In this document: piece by piece, positions 47,290 to 55,878 of the stretch | Numbering within the stretch: position 1 is the first letter of the stretch | Layout: every line of letters begins with the position of its first letter | Assembly (NCBI RefSeq): GCF_002979755.1 | Contig: NZ_PCPP01000001.1 | Coordinates: forward strand, 900,665-964,664 | Direction of reading: 5' to 3' | DNA length: 64,000 bases | Source: Chryseobacterium culicis | GTDB taxonomy: Bacteria > Bacteroidota > Bacteroidia > Flavobacteriales > Weeksellaceae | The notes under the pieces: model-generated | Seen by the model: only the letters and a program-made list of their open reading frames with translations | Database searches by the model: none | What the model was told of the DNA's origin: nothing | Program-made: the position numbers and the translations under genes

Positions 47290-47312
47290 GCCTTCAAACT
47301 GAATTGAAAGCC
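47290..47312 (-). terminator. Terminator after the APC permease gene
   Basis: On the minus strand GGCTTTCAA pairs with TTTGAAGGC (one G-T wobble) around a short loop, followed by seven T. It lies 28 bases past the permease stop. Confidence 0.72.
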
Positions 47313-47340
47313 TTGTAATCTTTTATATTTTTATTTTACT

Positions 47341-48753
47341 TTAAGCATTCGCTTTTTTCCGGTTGATAAAATAGTACACCGGAAGTCCCAGCAGCACCAA
47401 AATAAAACCAGGCCATGTATATTGTTGTTTATAGATTAACAGTAAAATGCAGAAGCAGGTTCCTATTAAAAGGTAGATAACAGGTGTTACCGGGTAAAGC
47501 CATGTCTTATAAGGTCTTTCGAGTTCCGGTTGTTTCATTCTTAAATAAATAACTCCAAATACGGTAATCATATAAAACAGAACAATTACGAAAGAAATCA
47601 TATCCAATAAATTCCCGTACTGTCCGCTCAAACAAAGAATTGAAGCCCACACACCCTGCATCCAAAGTGCATTTTCCGGAACTTCATTTTTATTATTTTT
47701 TTCGGCTGATTTAAAGAACATTCCGTCTTTTGCCATAGTCTGAAAAACTCTTGCTCCCGCCAAAATCAATCCGTTATTACATCCAAATGTAGAAATCATT
47801 ACCAATAGAGCAATGATAATAGTACCAGCACTTCCAAAAATATTCTGTGAAGCCGCTACTGCTACTCTGTCATTAGCTGCAAAAGCAATTCCGTCTCTGT
47901 CCAATGCATTTAGGTATACATAGTTTACCGCTATATAAAGGATCATAACAGCAGAAGTACCATAAATCATTGACTTCACTACATTCTTCTTCGGATTTTC
48001 AATTTCCCCGGAAACAAATGTTACACTTTCCCAGGCAACAGAACTGAAAACAGAACCTACCATCGCGGCTGCAATTCCCCCCAGAAGAGTCATCCCACCA
48101 ATAGGTTCCCAGCCTTCTTTGAGAAAATTACCACTTATATCTTTTTTCAGGTTATTAAAAGAATCCGTACCCCAGCTAAAGTTTTCTGCTAAATGAGAGA
48201 TATCTACCAATATAAAACCGGCAGCAATCAAACCTATTAATGCAATAATTTTGGAACCGGTAAAGATGTTCTGAAGAATTTTACCACTCTCTACTCCTCT
48301 GGTATTAATATAGGTAAGCAGCAGAATTACACCAATGGCCAGAATCTGTATCCATGTAATTTTAAATTCACCGCTTTGAAAAATAGGTGCAGCATCGTTG
48401 AGTGAAGGAATCAGATACGCTGTAAATTTTCCAAAAGCCATTGCCACTGCAGCAATTGTTCCGGTTTGTATTACTGTAAACAATCCCCATCCGTAAAGGA
48501 ATCCCATTCTTTTACCAAAAATTTCTTTGAGATAGGTATATTGCCCTCCCGCTTTTGGAAATAATGCGGACAGTTCACCATAGCTTATGGCTGCAGCTAC
48601 CGTCATTATTCCTGTAATGATCCACACCACAATCAGCCAGTATCCGGATCCCAGATTCCTCATCATGTCCGCACTTACAATAAAGATCCCACTTCCGATC
48701 ATGGATCCCATCACAAGCATAATGGCATCCCATAGTTTCAGTTTTTTTTGCAT
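47341..48753 (-). CDS. APC-family amino acid permease
   Basis: A 470-residue membrane protein with about twelve helices. LWDAIMLVMGSMIGSGIF near the N-terminus is the unwound first-helix GSGIF substrate motif. YGELSALFPKAGGQYTYL also fits the amino acid-polyamine-organocation family. The frame extends two codons to a TTG, but ATG 48753 is preferred. It probably imports or exchanges amino acids; the substrate is unknown. A -7 element lies at 48770-48777. Confidence 0.92.
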   Translation of the reverse strand: MQKKLKLWDAIMLVMGSMIGSGIFIVSADMMRNLGSGYWLIVVWIITGIMTVAAAISYGELSALFPKAGGQYTYLKEIFGKRMGFLYGWGLFTVIQTGTIAAVAMAFGKFTAYLIPSLNDAAPIFQSGEFKITWIQILAIGVILLLTYINTRGVESGKILQNIFTGSKIIALIGLIAAGFILVDISHLAENFSWGTDSFNNLKKDISGNFLKEGWEPIGGMTLLGGIAAAMVGSVFSSVAWESVTFVSGEIENPKKNVVKSMIYGTSAVMILYIAVNYVYLNALDRDGIAFAANDRVAVAASQNIFGSAGTIIIALLVMISTFGCNNGLILAGARVFQTMAKDGMFFKSAEKNNKNEVPENALWMQGVWASILCLSGQYGNLLDMISFVIVLFYMITVFGVIYLRMKQPELERPYKTWLYPVTPVIYLLIGTCFCILLLIYKQQYTWPGFILVLLGLPVYYFINRKKANA

Positions 48754-48769
48754 AGTCAAGTATAGGGGT

Positions 48770-48777
48770 CAAATATA
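48770..48777 (-). promoter_or_regulatory. -7 promoter element of the APC permease gene
   Basis: TATATTTG on the minus strand, 16 bases before the ATG at 48753. No -33 TTG at normal spacing. Confidence 0.5.
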
Positions 48778-48872
48778 ATCAAATCTGTCTTCGATTTTGA
48801 ATTTTATTGAAAATTCCTTAAAACAGCTGTTTTTTGTCATTTTTTATTCCTTTATGATTCAATTTTAATTAG

Positions 48873-48880
48873 TATTTTTG
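48873..48880 (+). promoter_or_regulatory. -7 promoter element of the DUF4920 gene
   Basis: TATTTTTG matches TAnnTTTG, 15 bases before the chosen ATG at 48896. It overlaps any translation start further upstream, which supports that ATG. Confidence 0.55.
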
Positions 48881-48895
48881 GGAAAAATATTAAAC

Positions 48896-49393
48896 ATGAA
48901 ATTTAAAGCGATATTATTTACAGCAGCTTTAACAGCTTCTTCATTAGCATTTGCCCAGTCTGGTCCTCCGGAAGGGAAAGCTTTGGTAGGTGATACATAC
49001 GGAGATCAGGTAAATTCTTCTGCTGAATCCAAAGCCATCACAGTAGAAAAACTGACTAAGCAGCTTAAAAAAGATAACAAAAAAGTTGAAAATGTATCTG
49101 TTAAAGGAAAAGTAACCGATGTATGTGATAAAAAAGGATGCTGGCTTACCATCCAGACAGAAGACAATTCTAAGTTTTTTGTAAAAATGAAAGACTATGC
49201 TTTCTTCGTACCTACAGCCTTAAAAGGGAAAAACGTTGTGTTAGAAGGAAATGCAGAAAGAAAAGTAACTTCTGTAAACGAACAGAAACACTATGCAGAA
49301 GATGCTAAGAAGCCTCAATCTGAAATTGATGCGATTACACAGCCTAAGGAAGAGATCAGGTTTGTTGCTAATGGTATTAAAGTGGTTAACTAA
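48896..49393 (+). CDS. Exported DUF4920 protein
   Basis: A 165-residue protein from ATG 48896 with a signal peptide (about 1-21, ending FAQS). The domain includes VSVKGKVTDVCDKKGCWLTI with the two cysteines typical of DUF4920. It continues FFVKMKDYAFFVPTALKGKNVVLEG, an OB-like strand order. It is periplasmic with unknown function; the paired Cys could bind metal or be redox active. Confidence 0.85.
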   Translation: MKFKAILFTAALTASSLAFAQSGPPEGKALVGDTYGDQVNSSAESKAITVEKLTKQLKKDNKKVENVSVKGKVTDVCDKKGCWLTIQTEDNSKFFVKMKDYAFFVPTALKGKNVVLEGNAERKVTSVNEQKHYAEDAKKPQSEIDAITQPKEEIRFVANGIKVVN

Positions 49394-49440
49394 GCTTTAA
49401 TCATTGAATAAAATCTAAATTTTATATTTCCAAAGTTAGG

Positions 49441-49502
49441 TTTTGGCTAAAGCCATATGAATTTTTATTTAAATTAAATGGGCTAAAGCCCATTCCTATT
49501 GA
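49441..49502. repeat. REP-like doublet, copy 3
   Basis: The first hairpin TGGCTAAAGCCA and second hairpin TGGGCTAAAGCCCA are separated by about 25 A/T bases and end with CCTATTGA. Same design as copies 1 and 2. It lies between the converging DUF4920 and M14 peptidase genes. Confidence 0.85.
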
Positions 49503-49530
49503 ATATAAACTTTTAGAAATTAGATAAAAA

Positions 49531-49568
49531 AATAAAATCGGCTGTCCTTTGGGACAGCCGATTTTATT
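49531..49568. terminator. Very strong bidirectional terminator
   Basis: A perfect 17-bp stem (49531-49547 with 49552-49568) around a four-base loop, with A/T-rich ends. It serves DUF4920 (+) and the M14 peptidase (-), whose stop codon overlaps the right end. Confidence 0.93.
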
Positions 49569-50676
49569 AGTCTTCAATTTTAAAATCTACAACAGCATCC
49601 AGTTTCGGATATTTAGTTGCAGAAATAAATTTCTTTCCGGTACAGTCTATTTCCAGCCAGCCTTTTCTCTGTTTTACATCCCCTGCTTCCATTACGAAAG
49701 GAATAAATGAGATTTCACTTTTTCCTTCTTCTTTTATTTCTCTAAACTGAACTGCTATGTCCAAAATACATTCATGTTCTGTGTTCAGTTTTACATTTCT
49801 GTAAATAATATCATAATGCGTTTCTTTATTCTCAGGAATTTCAAGATAATTTTCCCATCCAGTACTATTAGAGTTCAGTTCACTGATTGCTTTCAAAGCA
49901 TAATAAAGAGCAATTGTATAATACTTTCTTGTACCTGTTCTGGTATAATCATCCACAAAATGTCCGCCTTCAAATAGAATTGTAGGCATTCCGGCTTTTA
50001 TAAAGTTATCTCCTGTAGAAGTCGGATAGAATTCATCAGAATATCTTCCAATCTGATGAGGGATCATTTCCTTTAAATGATTGTATACACTTCCGATCAC
50101 AGCCATACATTTCTTTCTATTTTCTGTAACAGTACGTTCTACATTTTCGGAAGGTGCCAAAAAGGAAAGAGTGGCAGGATGAATACCATCGGTTGTAAAG
50201 ATGGTTCTCTGCTCATGAAGATTTAGTGCATAATCATACTTTTTAGAAGCAACAGCTTTTTTCAGAAATTTAATCTCCTTACTAGCCTCATTATGAAAAT
50301 CTCTGTTAAGATCAATATCAGCTGCATTCAGTCTGGTCCATCTCTCCGATCCGTCCGGATTCAGCATGAATATAAAATCCAGTTTTATTTTACTGAATAA
50401 ATCCTTTTTCATTTCAGGAGCTTTATCAAGGCTCACCAAAAGATCAAGCATGGCATGAGTAGCATTGGATTCATTGCCGTGCATTTGTGACCAGGCCAAT
50501 ACATTAATGTTTCCGGTTCCGACGCTTAGCTGATAAATAGGTTTATCTAAATACGATCTTCCGATCTCCTGAATATAATCGCTGAGATTGTTCTGTAGGT
50601 AAGAAAATAATTTTTCAGGGGAAATATAGCGATTTGAGAAATCGGGGTTTTGAGAATAGATCTGTTCAAAATTCAT
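49567..50676 (-). CDS. M14-family zinc carboxypeptidase
   Basis: A 369-residue protein. MHGNESNATHAM near 71 has the HxxE zinc ligands. NPDGSERWTR near 107 and DIDLNRDF near 121 form the substrate-binding region. NLHEQR near 151 supplies the third zinc ligand His, and ILFEGGHFVDDY near 220 the catalytic Glu. No signal peptide is seen, so it appears cytoplasmic. It probably trims amino acids from peptides or muropeptides. Its upstream region contains two TTAC-N4-GTAA-like sites shared with the XRE gene. Confidence 0.91.
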   Translation of the reverse strand: MNFEQIYSQNPDFSNRYISPEKLFSYLQNNLSDYIQEIGRSYLDKPIYQLSVGTGNINVLAWSQMHGNESNATHAMLDLLVSLDKAPEMKKDLFSKIKLDFIFMLNPDGSERWTRLNAADIDLNRDFHNEASKEIKFLKKAVASKKYDYALNLHEQRTIFTTDGIHPATLSFLAPSENVERTVTENRKKCMAVIGSVYNHLKEMIPHQIGRYSDEFYPTSTGDNFIKAGMPTILFEGGHFVDDYTRTGTRKYYTIALYYALKAISELNSNSTGWENYLEIPENKETHYDIIYRNVKLNTEHECILDIAVQFREIKEEGKSEISFIPFVMEAGDVKQRKGWLEIDCTGKKFISATKYPKLDAVVDFKIED

Positions 50677-51646
50677 TTTGGGAATTGTTTACAAGATTCA
50701 AATTTAGCCATTTTTAGGCAAAAACTTAAATTAACATTTGTAAATATTGCAAAAATGTACAAATTTACATTTGACATTAGTTTTGAAATTTGTTTACAAT
50801 ATTTAAATCCTGTCCTTTTTGAGGTTTAGAGATCGATTAACACCTGTAACATTGTTAAACACCATCAAAAGACAAATTGTCTGTGGATAAAATTGTGGAT
50901 TGCGAATAATTTAATACTATATATTTAAATAATTAAAAGTCAGTAAGTTATAAAGCTTATCTAAATACTATTTGCAATGGTACTTTAAGGCTTAAAAAAG
51001 CCGTTTTTTACCATTTGAGGGGTATTTTATTAAACATAAAAATTGTGGAAAACTTAGATATTTACCGTTGTATACATTTGTAAAGTGTATTATGAATCAG
51101 ATTGGACTCCTTATTTTTAATCCATTCGCTTATTTTTGAACCATTTTAGTTCACCATAAAAATAGTTGCTTAACAGAAATACTAATTCTCTACTATTACT
51201 CCATTATATTGGCTTAAATAGTGTATTTATATCAGTAATTTACCTATGTAACATCTTTAAAATAGCCTTTATATGGCTTTAATTTGATATTTATTGAAAT
51301 AGATTGCTCAGGAAATAGATTTATAGACGTTAATAATGTAAATAGGGAAAAGGAAGTGGTTTAAGGGACAAAATAAGCTGTGAAAAAGCAAAAATTTACA
51401 TTATTAAACTAATATTTTGGGAAAAAGAAGGTCAAATAATAAGGTCTGGATGCCTATTCCTAAATCTTATAGCAGCCTCATATAATTATTAAATACAATT
51501 GTAATTTAACTATAATGCATTGATTGATAATATTTTAATTTCATGTTACAAATGTATACTGAAAATATTCATACTTATTTACATTTGTATTTTGCATTTG
51601 TAAATTATATGAGTTACATTTGTAAAATAATTAAAGGCTTATTTTT
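50677..51646. promoter_or_regulatory. 970-bp AT-rich divergent region with an array of TTAC-N4-GTAA-like sites
   Basis: No gene is visible on either strand. The region carries repeated near-palindromes: TTACATTTGTAA (51614-51625) and TTACCTATGTAA (51240-51251) are perfect. Close variants are at 50732-50743, 51072-51083, 51493-51504, 51546-51557, 51579-51590 and 51592-51603. Four of them fall in the last 100 bases before the XRE start, and one lies about 60 bases upstream of the M14 peptidase. Autoregulatory operators are the simplest reading. Also present are an inverted GACAAATTGTC (50872-50882) and three DnaA-box-like 9-mers. Confidence 0.6.
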
Positions 51647-52183
51647 ATGAGTTTAAATGAAAGAATTTCCAAAATTATAGAGTATTCCAATCTGACACCT
51701 TCTGAGTTTGCTGATGAGATTGACGTACAGCGTTCATCTATTTCGCATATTACTTCAGGAAGAAACAAGCCGTCTCTTGAGTTTATCATAAAAATAAAAT
51801 CCCGTTTCCCGGAACTTCTTTGGGACTGGCTGGTTACTGGAGAAGGTGAGATGCTGAAATCCCAACTGCCGGAAACCGAAATTAGCGAAGATCATATAGA
51901 GGAAGAGAAAATAAAAACAACTCCACTACCCGACCTTTTCACCATGATGAATGATGATGATGAATTTGGAAGTGATGAAACAGAAATAGAAACTCCAAAA
52001 CCAAGTCCTGGAGAATCGTTTATACCGACCCAAGATAAGACGCCTGAAAAAATATCAGATTCTCAGCGATTAGAAAATACCAGCGATCAATTATTAGGAC
52101 AACTATTTGGTAATCAACAAAGTAAAATAAAGCGTATTGTTTTGTTCTACGAAAACGGAAAATTCGAAAGTTTTGAGCCTTAA
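51647..52183 (+). CDS. XRE-family helix-turn-helix regulator
   Basis: A 178-residue protein. Residues 1-65 form a phage-repressor-like HTH: ERISKIIEYSNLTPSEFADE, then VQRSSISHITSGRNKPSLE as turn and recognition helix. The middle (85-150) is acidic and low complexity, and the C-terminus is a short strand-like IKRIVLFYENGKFESFEP. It probably binds the repeated TTAC-N4-GTAA sites in front of its own gene. There is no nearby phage gene, so the target regulon is unknown. Confidence 0.87.
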   Translation: MSLNERISKIIEYSNLTPSEFADEIDVQRSSISHITSGRNKPSLEFIIKIKSRFPELLWDWLVTGEGEMLKSQLPETEISEDHIEEEKIKTTPLPDLFTMMNDDDEFGSDETEIETPKPSPGESFIPTQDKTPEKISDSQRLENTSDQLLGQLFGNQQSKIKRIVLFYENGKFESFEP

Positions 52184-52618
52184 AAAAACCTGATCAAAGA
52201 AAATGATCAGGTTAAAAAATATTTGAAGAAGAAAACTAAAGCTATTGCTTTATTTTATTTTTAAAAATTTTGACGGGCATCAGATGATGGAATTTTATCT
52301 TACTCCCATGCTATATTTTTATAATTTCGGTTATTTATAAGGGTAATATTATTGATTTTCGTATTGATGAAGTTCTGTCTTATGACGGAATTGTAACAGT
52401 AAATGAAAATATTATTATACGTTAGTTTTTATGGCTCTATCAAATATAAATATTTAAAATCAAATCAGCAATAAAAATAAGATTATTTTAACATATGATT
52501 AACCCACAAGACAATTGTGTTGATTATTACTAATCTCCCATAAAATTTCCCCCTATTAATTCCAACAAAAAAGACCTGCAAAATTGCAGGCCTGATAGAT
52601 TTATTGAAAACAATATTA
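52184..52618. other. Intergenic region between XRE and proline dehydrogenase genes
   Basis: 435 bp without a confident gene. It starts with a hairpin, AACCTGATCA (52187-52196) with TGATCAGGTT (52204-52213), that lacks a T-run on the plus strand. Frames at 52284-52342 and 52335-52425 read protein-like but are short and out of phase with each other, so they could be a decayed gene. The rest is AT-rich with nothing recognisable, ending in the proline dehydrogenase terminator. Confidence 0.5.
52566..52590 (-). terminator. Terminator after proline dehydrogenase
   Basis: CCTGCA (52575-52580) pairs with TGCAGG (52585-52590), and six T follow on the minus strand. It lies about 30 bases past the stop codon. 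Confidence 0.78.
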
Positions 52619-53785
52619 TTATTTCTTTCTTCTTTCAAGTTCTTTTTTAATCAGTCCAAGCTCTCTCCCGGTTTGTCCGGCCACAGAGGTGTTTTCCTGA
52701 GCTCTTCTCGTCAAATAAGGAACAACATCCTTTACAGGTCCGTATGGAAGATATTTAGCTACATTATAGCCTTTATCTGACAAATAGAAAGTAATATTAT
52801 CACTCATTCCGTAAAGCTGTCCGAAATAAACATGTGGATTCCCGTTTTCAAGAGATTTTGCTTTCATTTTATCCATAATCAATTCAGAAGAGATTTCGTT
52901 ATGGGTTCCGAAAAACGCTGAAACCTTATCCAAATGATCCATTACAAAGTCAATTCCTGCATTGTAATTTTTATCTGAAGCCTCTTTAGTAGGTTGGATA
53001 GGATCTGCATATCCTTTTTCCGCAGCTCTGGCTCTTTCTTTCTCCATGTAAGCACCACGCACAATTTTGTAACCGATGAAGTAGTTCTTCTCTCTTGCTC
53101 TCTGAAGATGAGCTTCCATATATTCCAGCCTTCCGGTTCTGTACATCTGGATGGTATTCCAAACGATAGGCTTTTGCTGGTTATATTTCTCCATCATCTC
53201 TTCGCAAAGGTGATCTGCTGCATCCTGCATCCAGGTTTCTTCAGCATCTACCATTACTTTTTTATCATGCTCGTGGCAAAGACTGCAAACTTCATCAAAT
53301 CTTTTCACTACTCTTTCCCATTCTTCTTTCTGGCTTGTAGTAAGCTCTGCACCTTTTCCAACAGCTTCATATAAATCAATTCTTCCGAAAGCAGTAGGTT
53401 TAAATACAATAAAAGGGATTGCCGGATTTCCTACTGAGAATCTTACAATATCCTTAATTTCTTTGCAAACAGCATCAAAAGTTTCCTCATCTTCTTTCCC
53501 TTCAATAGAATAATCGAAAATACTTCCAACTCCTCTTTTAAACAGCTGCTTTACAACTTTCATACTTTCTTCACGGGTTTCTCCACCACAGAACTGTGCA
53601 AATAAGGTATTTTTTACAATTCCGGTAACGAAAGGAAAGTTGTTGTGTACTGTGAAATTCAGAACAGATGTTCCAAGGCTTGTAAGAGCGGGCTGTTCAA
53701 TCATTTTAAACATCCAGTAAGCCTTTCTCAATTGTGCATCAGACTTGTCTGCAAATGCAATTTTAGTATCATTAAAAATGGGCAT
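52619..53785 (-). CDS. Proline dehydrogenase
   Basis: A 388-residue monofunctional proline dehydrogenase (FAD-binding TIM barrel). VMVDAEETWMQDAAD near 180, YFIGYKIVRGAYMEKERARA near 237 and the C-terminal YLPYGPVKDVVPYLTRRAQEN, with the RRxxEN substrate-binding motif, are diagnostic. It oxidises proline to pyrroline-5-carboxylate, feeding electrons to quinone. No P5C dehydrogenase is adjacent. A -7 element (53810-53817) precedes it. Confidence 0.95.
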   Translation of the reverse strand: MPIFNDTKIAFADKSDAQLRKAYWMFKMIEQPALTSLGTSVLNFTVHNNFPFVTGIVKNTLFAQFCGGETREESMKVVKQLFKRGVGSIFDYSIEGKEDEETFDAVCKEIKDIVRFSVGNPAIPFIVFKPTAFGRIDLYEAVGKGAELTTSQKEEWERVVKRFDEVCSLCHEHDKKVMVDAEETWMQDAADHLCEEMMEKYNQQKPIVWNTIQMYRTGRLEYMEAHLQRAREKNYFIGYKIVRGAYMEKERARAAEKGYADPIQPTKEASDKNYNAGIDFVMDHLDKVSAFFGTHNEISSELIMDKMKAKSLENGNPHVYFGQLYGMSDNITFYLSDKGYNVAKYLPYGPVKDVVPYLTRRAQENTSVAGQTGRELGLIKKELERRKK

Positions 53786-53809
53786 TCCTATTTATTAAAT
53801 TTAGTTATG

Positions 53810-53817
53810 CAAAGGTA
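53810..53817 (-). promoter_or_regulatory. -7 promoter element of proline dehydrogenase
   Basis: TACCTTTG on the minus strand matches TAnnTTTG, 24 bases before the ATG at 53785. No clear -33 TTG. Confidence 0.5.
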
Positions 53818-53849
53818 ATAATAACCTCAGTTTATTTAAAGAATTTTTT

Positions 53850-54779
53850 TTACAATTTATGTTCTATTCCGTTTAAAAGCATTGCTATGATTCCAACGAA
53901 AACCCAAAATCGTAATACATTCAATGTGAAGAAGTTAGTTCTTCTCGATGCGTTTAAAAGAAGGTAAATACAAAGTATCATTACAAAAAGTCCTCCTGCA
54001 AAATAATAAGCCATGAACCCTGTAATACCAGTTTTTGTAATGATATTCATAGAAACTGCCATGGTAACTGCTAATAAAGAGGTCAGAATAATTTTTGTAT
54101 TCCGGCTTTTAAAATAATTGGGAATTGTAGTATATCCAAATGCTTTATCTACACTTCTGGTAAGGGTATCTTTCACAATATCAATACACAAAAGGATAAG
54201 AAATAGAAAAACAGCCATCAGGAAAACCTTTTTTGAAAAGGTTTCATAGTACACCATCATTCCAAAGAACGGATACAGGGTGAGGCTGACAAAAGTAAGG
54301 TTATTTAAGATCAGTATTCGGCTCAGTTTATGGCTGTAAAACCACATAAAGAACTGATATACAACAAAAAAAACAAATACATTATGAGAAATCATCCAGG
54401 CTACTCCTAAAGAAATAACACTGAGTGCCAGATAGGCATATAGAAAATATTTCTGTTTGATGAAGCTCTGAACTCTGGTTCTGAAAGGTTTTACTACATG
54501 ATCTTTCTCCAGATCATAGAATTGGTTGATAATGCCACCCGCAAGAATGGTAAGGACGGTACAAAAAATAATACCATGTACTTTGAAATCGAATACGAAT
54601 TTTCTGAAAGATTCATCCTGATTGAACAGGAAAAAAGTAGAAACATAGAGCGCAAATGTCAACAAAGCAGCCACAAAAAAGCGTGCTCCGAGTAAAAACC
54701 CAACGAATTGCGAAAATCTGTAAAATAAAGATTTTGAGATATAGTTTTTAGATTGGAAAGTTTCTTTTTCAGAATTCAT
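53850..54779 (-). CDS. UbiA-family prenyltransferase
   Basis: A 309-residue membrane protein with about eight to nine helices. NQFYDLEKDHVVKPFRTR (about 85-102) gives the first NxxxDxxxD prenyl-diphosphate motif, and DIVKDTLTRSVDKAFGYTTIP near 200 the second. The aromatic or glycerol acceptor is unknown. It follows mevalonate kinase by ten bases, linking it to isoprenoid supply. Confidence 0.87.
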   Translation of the reverse strand: MNSEKETFQSKNYISKSLFYRFSQFVGFLLGARFFVAALLTFALYVSTFFLFNQDESFRKFVFDFKVHGIIFCTVLTILAGGIINQFYDLEKDHVVKPFRTRVQSFIKQKYFLYAYLALSVISLGVAWMISHNVFVFFVVYQFFMWFYSHKLSRILILNNLTFVSLTLYPFFGMMVYYETFSKKVFLMAVFLFLILLCIDIVKDTLTRSVDKAFGYTTIPNYFKSRNTKIILTSLLAVTMAVSMNIITKTGITGFMAYYFAGGLFVMILCIYLLLNASRRTNFFTLNVLRFWVFVGIIAMLLNGIEHKL

Positions 54780-54789
54780 TCCAATCTAT

Positions 54790-55716
54790 TTAAAATCTGT
54801 AAATCACTTCTTTTTGGAAGCCTTCAAGCATTTTTTCTGCTTTTGCGTAGTCTTTGGTAAATCCTAAGATGTAACCACCTCCACCGCTTCCACACAGTTT
54901 CAGATAATAGGCATTAGAATCCAGTCCTTTTTTCCAGATATTAAAAATACTTTCAGGAATCATAGGGCGGAAATGTTCATACGCCCAGTGAGAAAGCTTT
55001 TTAAGATTTCTGAAGAATGGATTCATGTCTTTTTTAAGGAAAGATTCAATACACGCATTATTGTAACGGATAAACTCTTCCTTCAGGGTTTTACGGAAAC
55101 CTTCTGTTTTCATTTTCTCAAAGAAAATTTGAATCATGGGCCCGGTTTCACCCGTTATTCCTGAATCAATCAGAAAAATTGCCCCTTTTCCTTCTTCTCC
55201 TTCGGGAATATTTACCCTGTCTAAATTTTCTTTATTTTCAATGAGAATTGGCAGATTCATGTAACAGATCAATGGATCCATTCCTGAACTTTTCCCATGG
55301 AAATAGCTTTCCATTTCTCCAAAAACAGCTTTTAATTTCTTAAGATTATCTTTTGAGATATTCTCAGGATTAAGTTTACTGACTGAATATTTTTCGAAAA
55401 TAGCAGCTACCAAAGCTCCGGAACTTCCTACTCCATATCCTTGAGGAATATTGGAATCAAAGAAAAGTCCGTTTGAAATATCATTTTTGAAGCTCTCAAT
55501 ATCCAACTTAAAATCATCGGAAAGATCAAGGGCTGTAAGAAAGTCTGAATATTTCTGCAGATGTCTGTTGGAATTAAGTTCAAATTCAGAACTTAAATCT
55601 GAAAATTTTAAAGTTCCCTTATAGAAACTGTAAGGTACTACAAGTCCCTGGGAATCTTCAATCATTCCATATTCTCCAAACAGAATTATTTTTGCATAAA
55701 ATAAAGGGTTGGTCAT
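54790..55716 (-). CDS. GHMP-family kinase, probable mevalonate kinase
   Basis: A 308-residue protein from ATG 55716; the frame is open to 55770, but MTNPLFYAKIILFGEYG is the normal beginning, with the KIILFGEY motif. SNIPQGYGVGSSGALVAAI near 108 is the GHMP phosphate loop, HGKSSGMDPL near 160 supplies the catalytic Asp, and LCGSGGGGYILGF near 275 is the third motif. It fits mevalonate kinase of the mevalonate pathway used by Flavobacteriia. Co-transcribed with a UbiA gene. Confidence 0.88.
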   Translation of the reverse strand: MTNPLFYAKIILFGEYGMIEDSQGLVVPYSFYKGTLKFSDLSSEFELNSNRHLQKYSDFLTALDLSDDFKLDIESFKNDISNGLFFDSNIPQGYGVGSSGALVAAIFEKYSVSKLNPENISKDNLKKLKAVFGEMESYFHGKSSGMDPLICYMNLPILIENKENLDRVNIPEGEEGKGAIFLIDSGITGETGPMIQIFFEKMKTEGFRKTLKEEFIRYNNACIESFLKKDMNPFFRNLKKLSHWAYEHFRPMIPESIFNIWKKGLDSNAYYLKLCGSGGGGYILGFTKDYAKAEKMLEGFQKEVIYRF

Positions 55717-55736
55717 ATTGACAATAAATCTTTTTG

Positions 55737-55744
55737 CAAAGTTA
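55737..55744 (-). promoter_or_regulatory. -7 promoter element of the mevalonate kinase/UbiA unit
   Basis: TAACTTTG on the minus strand, 20 bases before ATG 55716. Its position inside the longer open frame supports that ATG as the start. Confidence 0.58.
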
Positions 55745-55833
55745 AAAATTATTCCGCTGAATATAAGCAAAACTCAGACCGAAATATGAGTTATTTAAGT
55801 TTACAGCATTCTTTTACCGATTAAAAGTAAGAA

Positions 55834-55858
55834 AAAAGCCTGAGAATATCAGGCTTTT
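55834..55858 (-). terminator. Terminator after protease 1
   Basis: AAAAGCCTGA (55834-55843) pairs with TCAGGCTTTT (55849-55858), followed by T on the minus strand; 20 bases past the stop. Confidence 0.88.
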
Positions 55859-55878
55859 ATAATAAATTTATTTAGAAA

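Noticed and set aside
50677..51646. Chromosomal replication origin, because the region is AT-rich and has DnaA-box-like 9-mers at 50882-50890, about 51043 and 51379-51387
   Set aside because: Gene orientation does not diverge around it (genes on both sides are mostly minus strand), no dnaA or other origin-linked gene is near, and the boxes are few and widely spaced.
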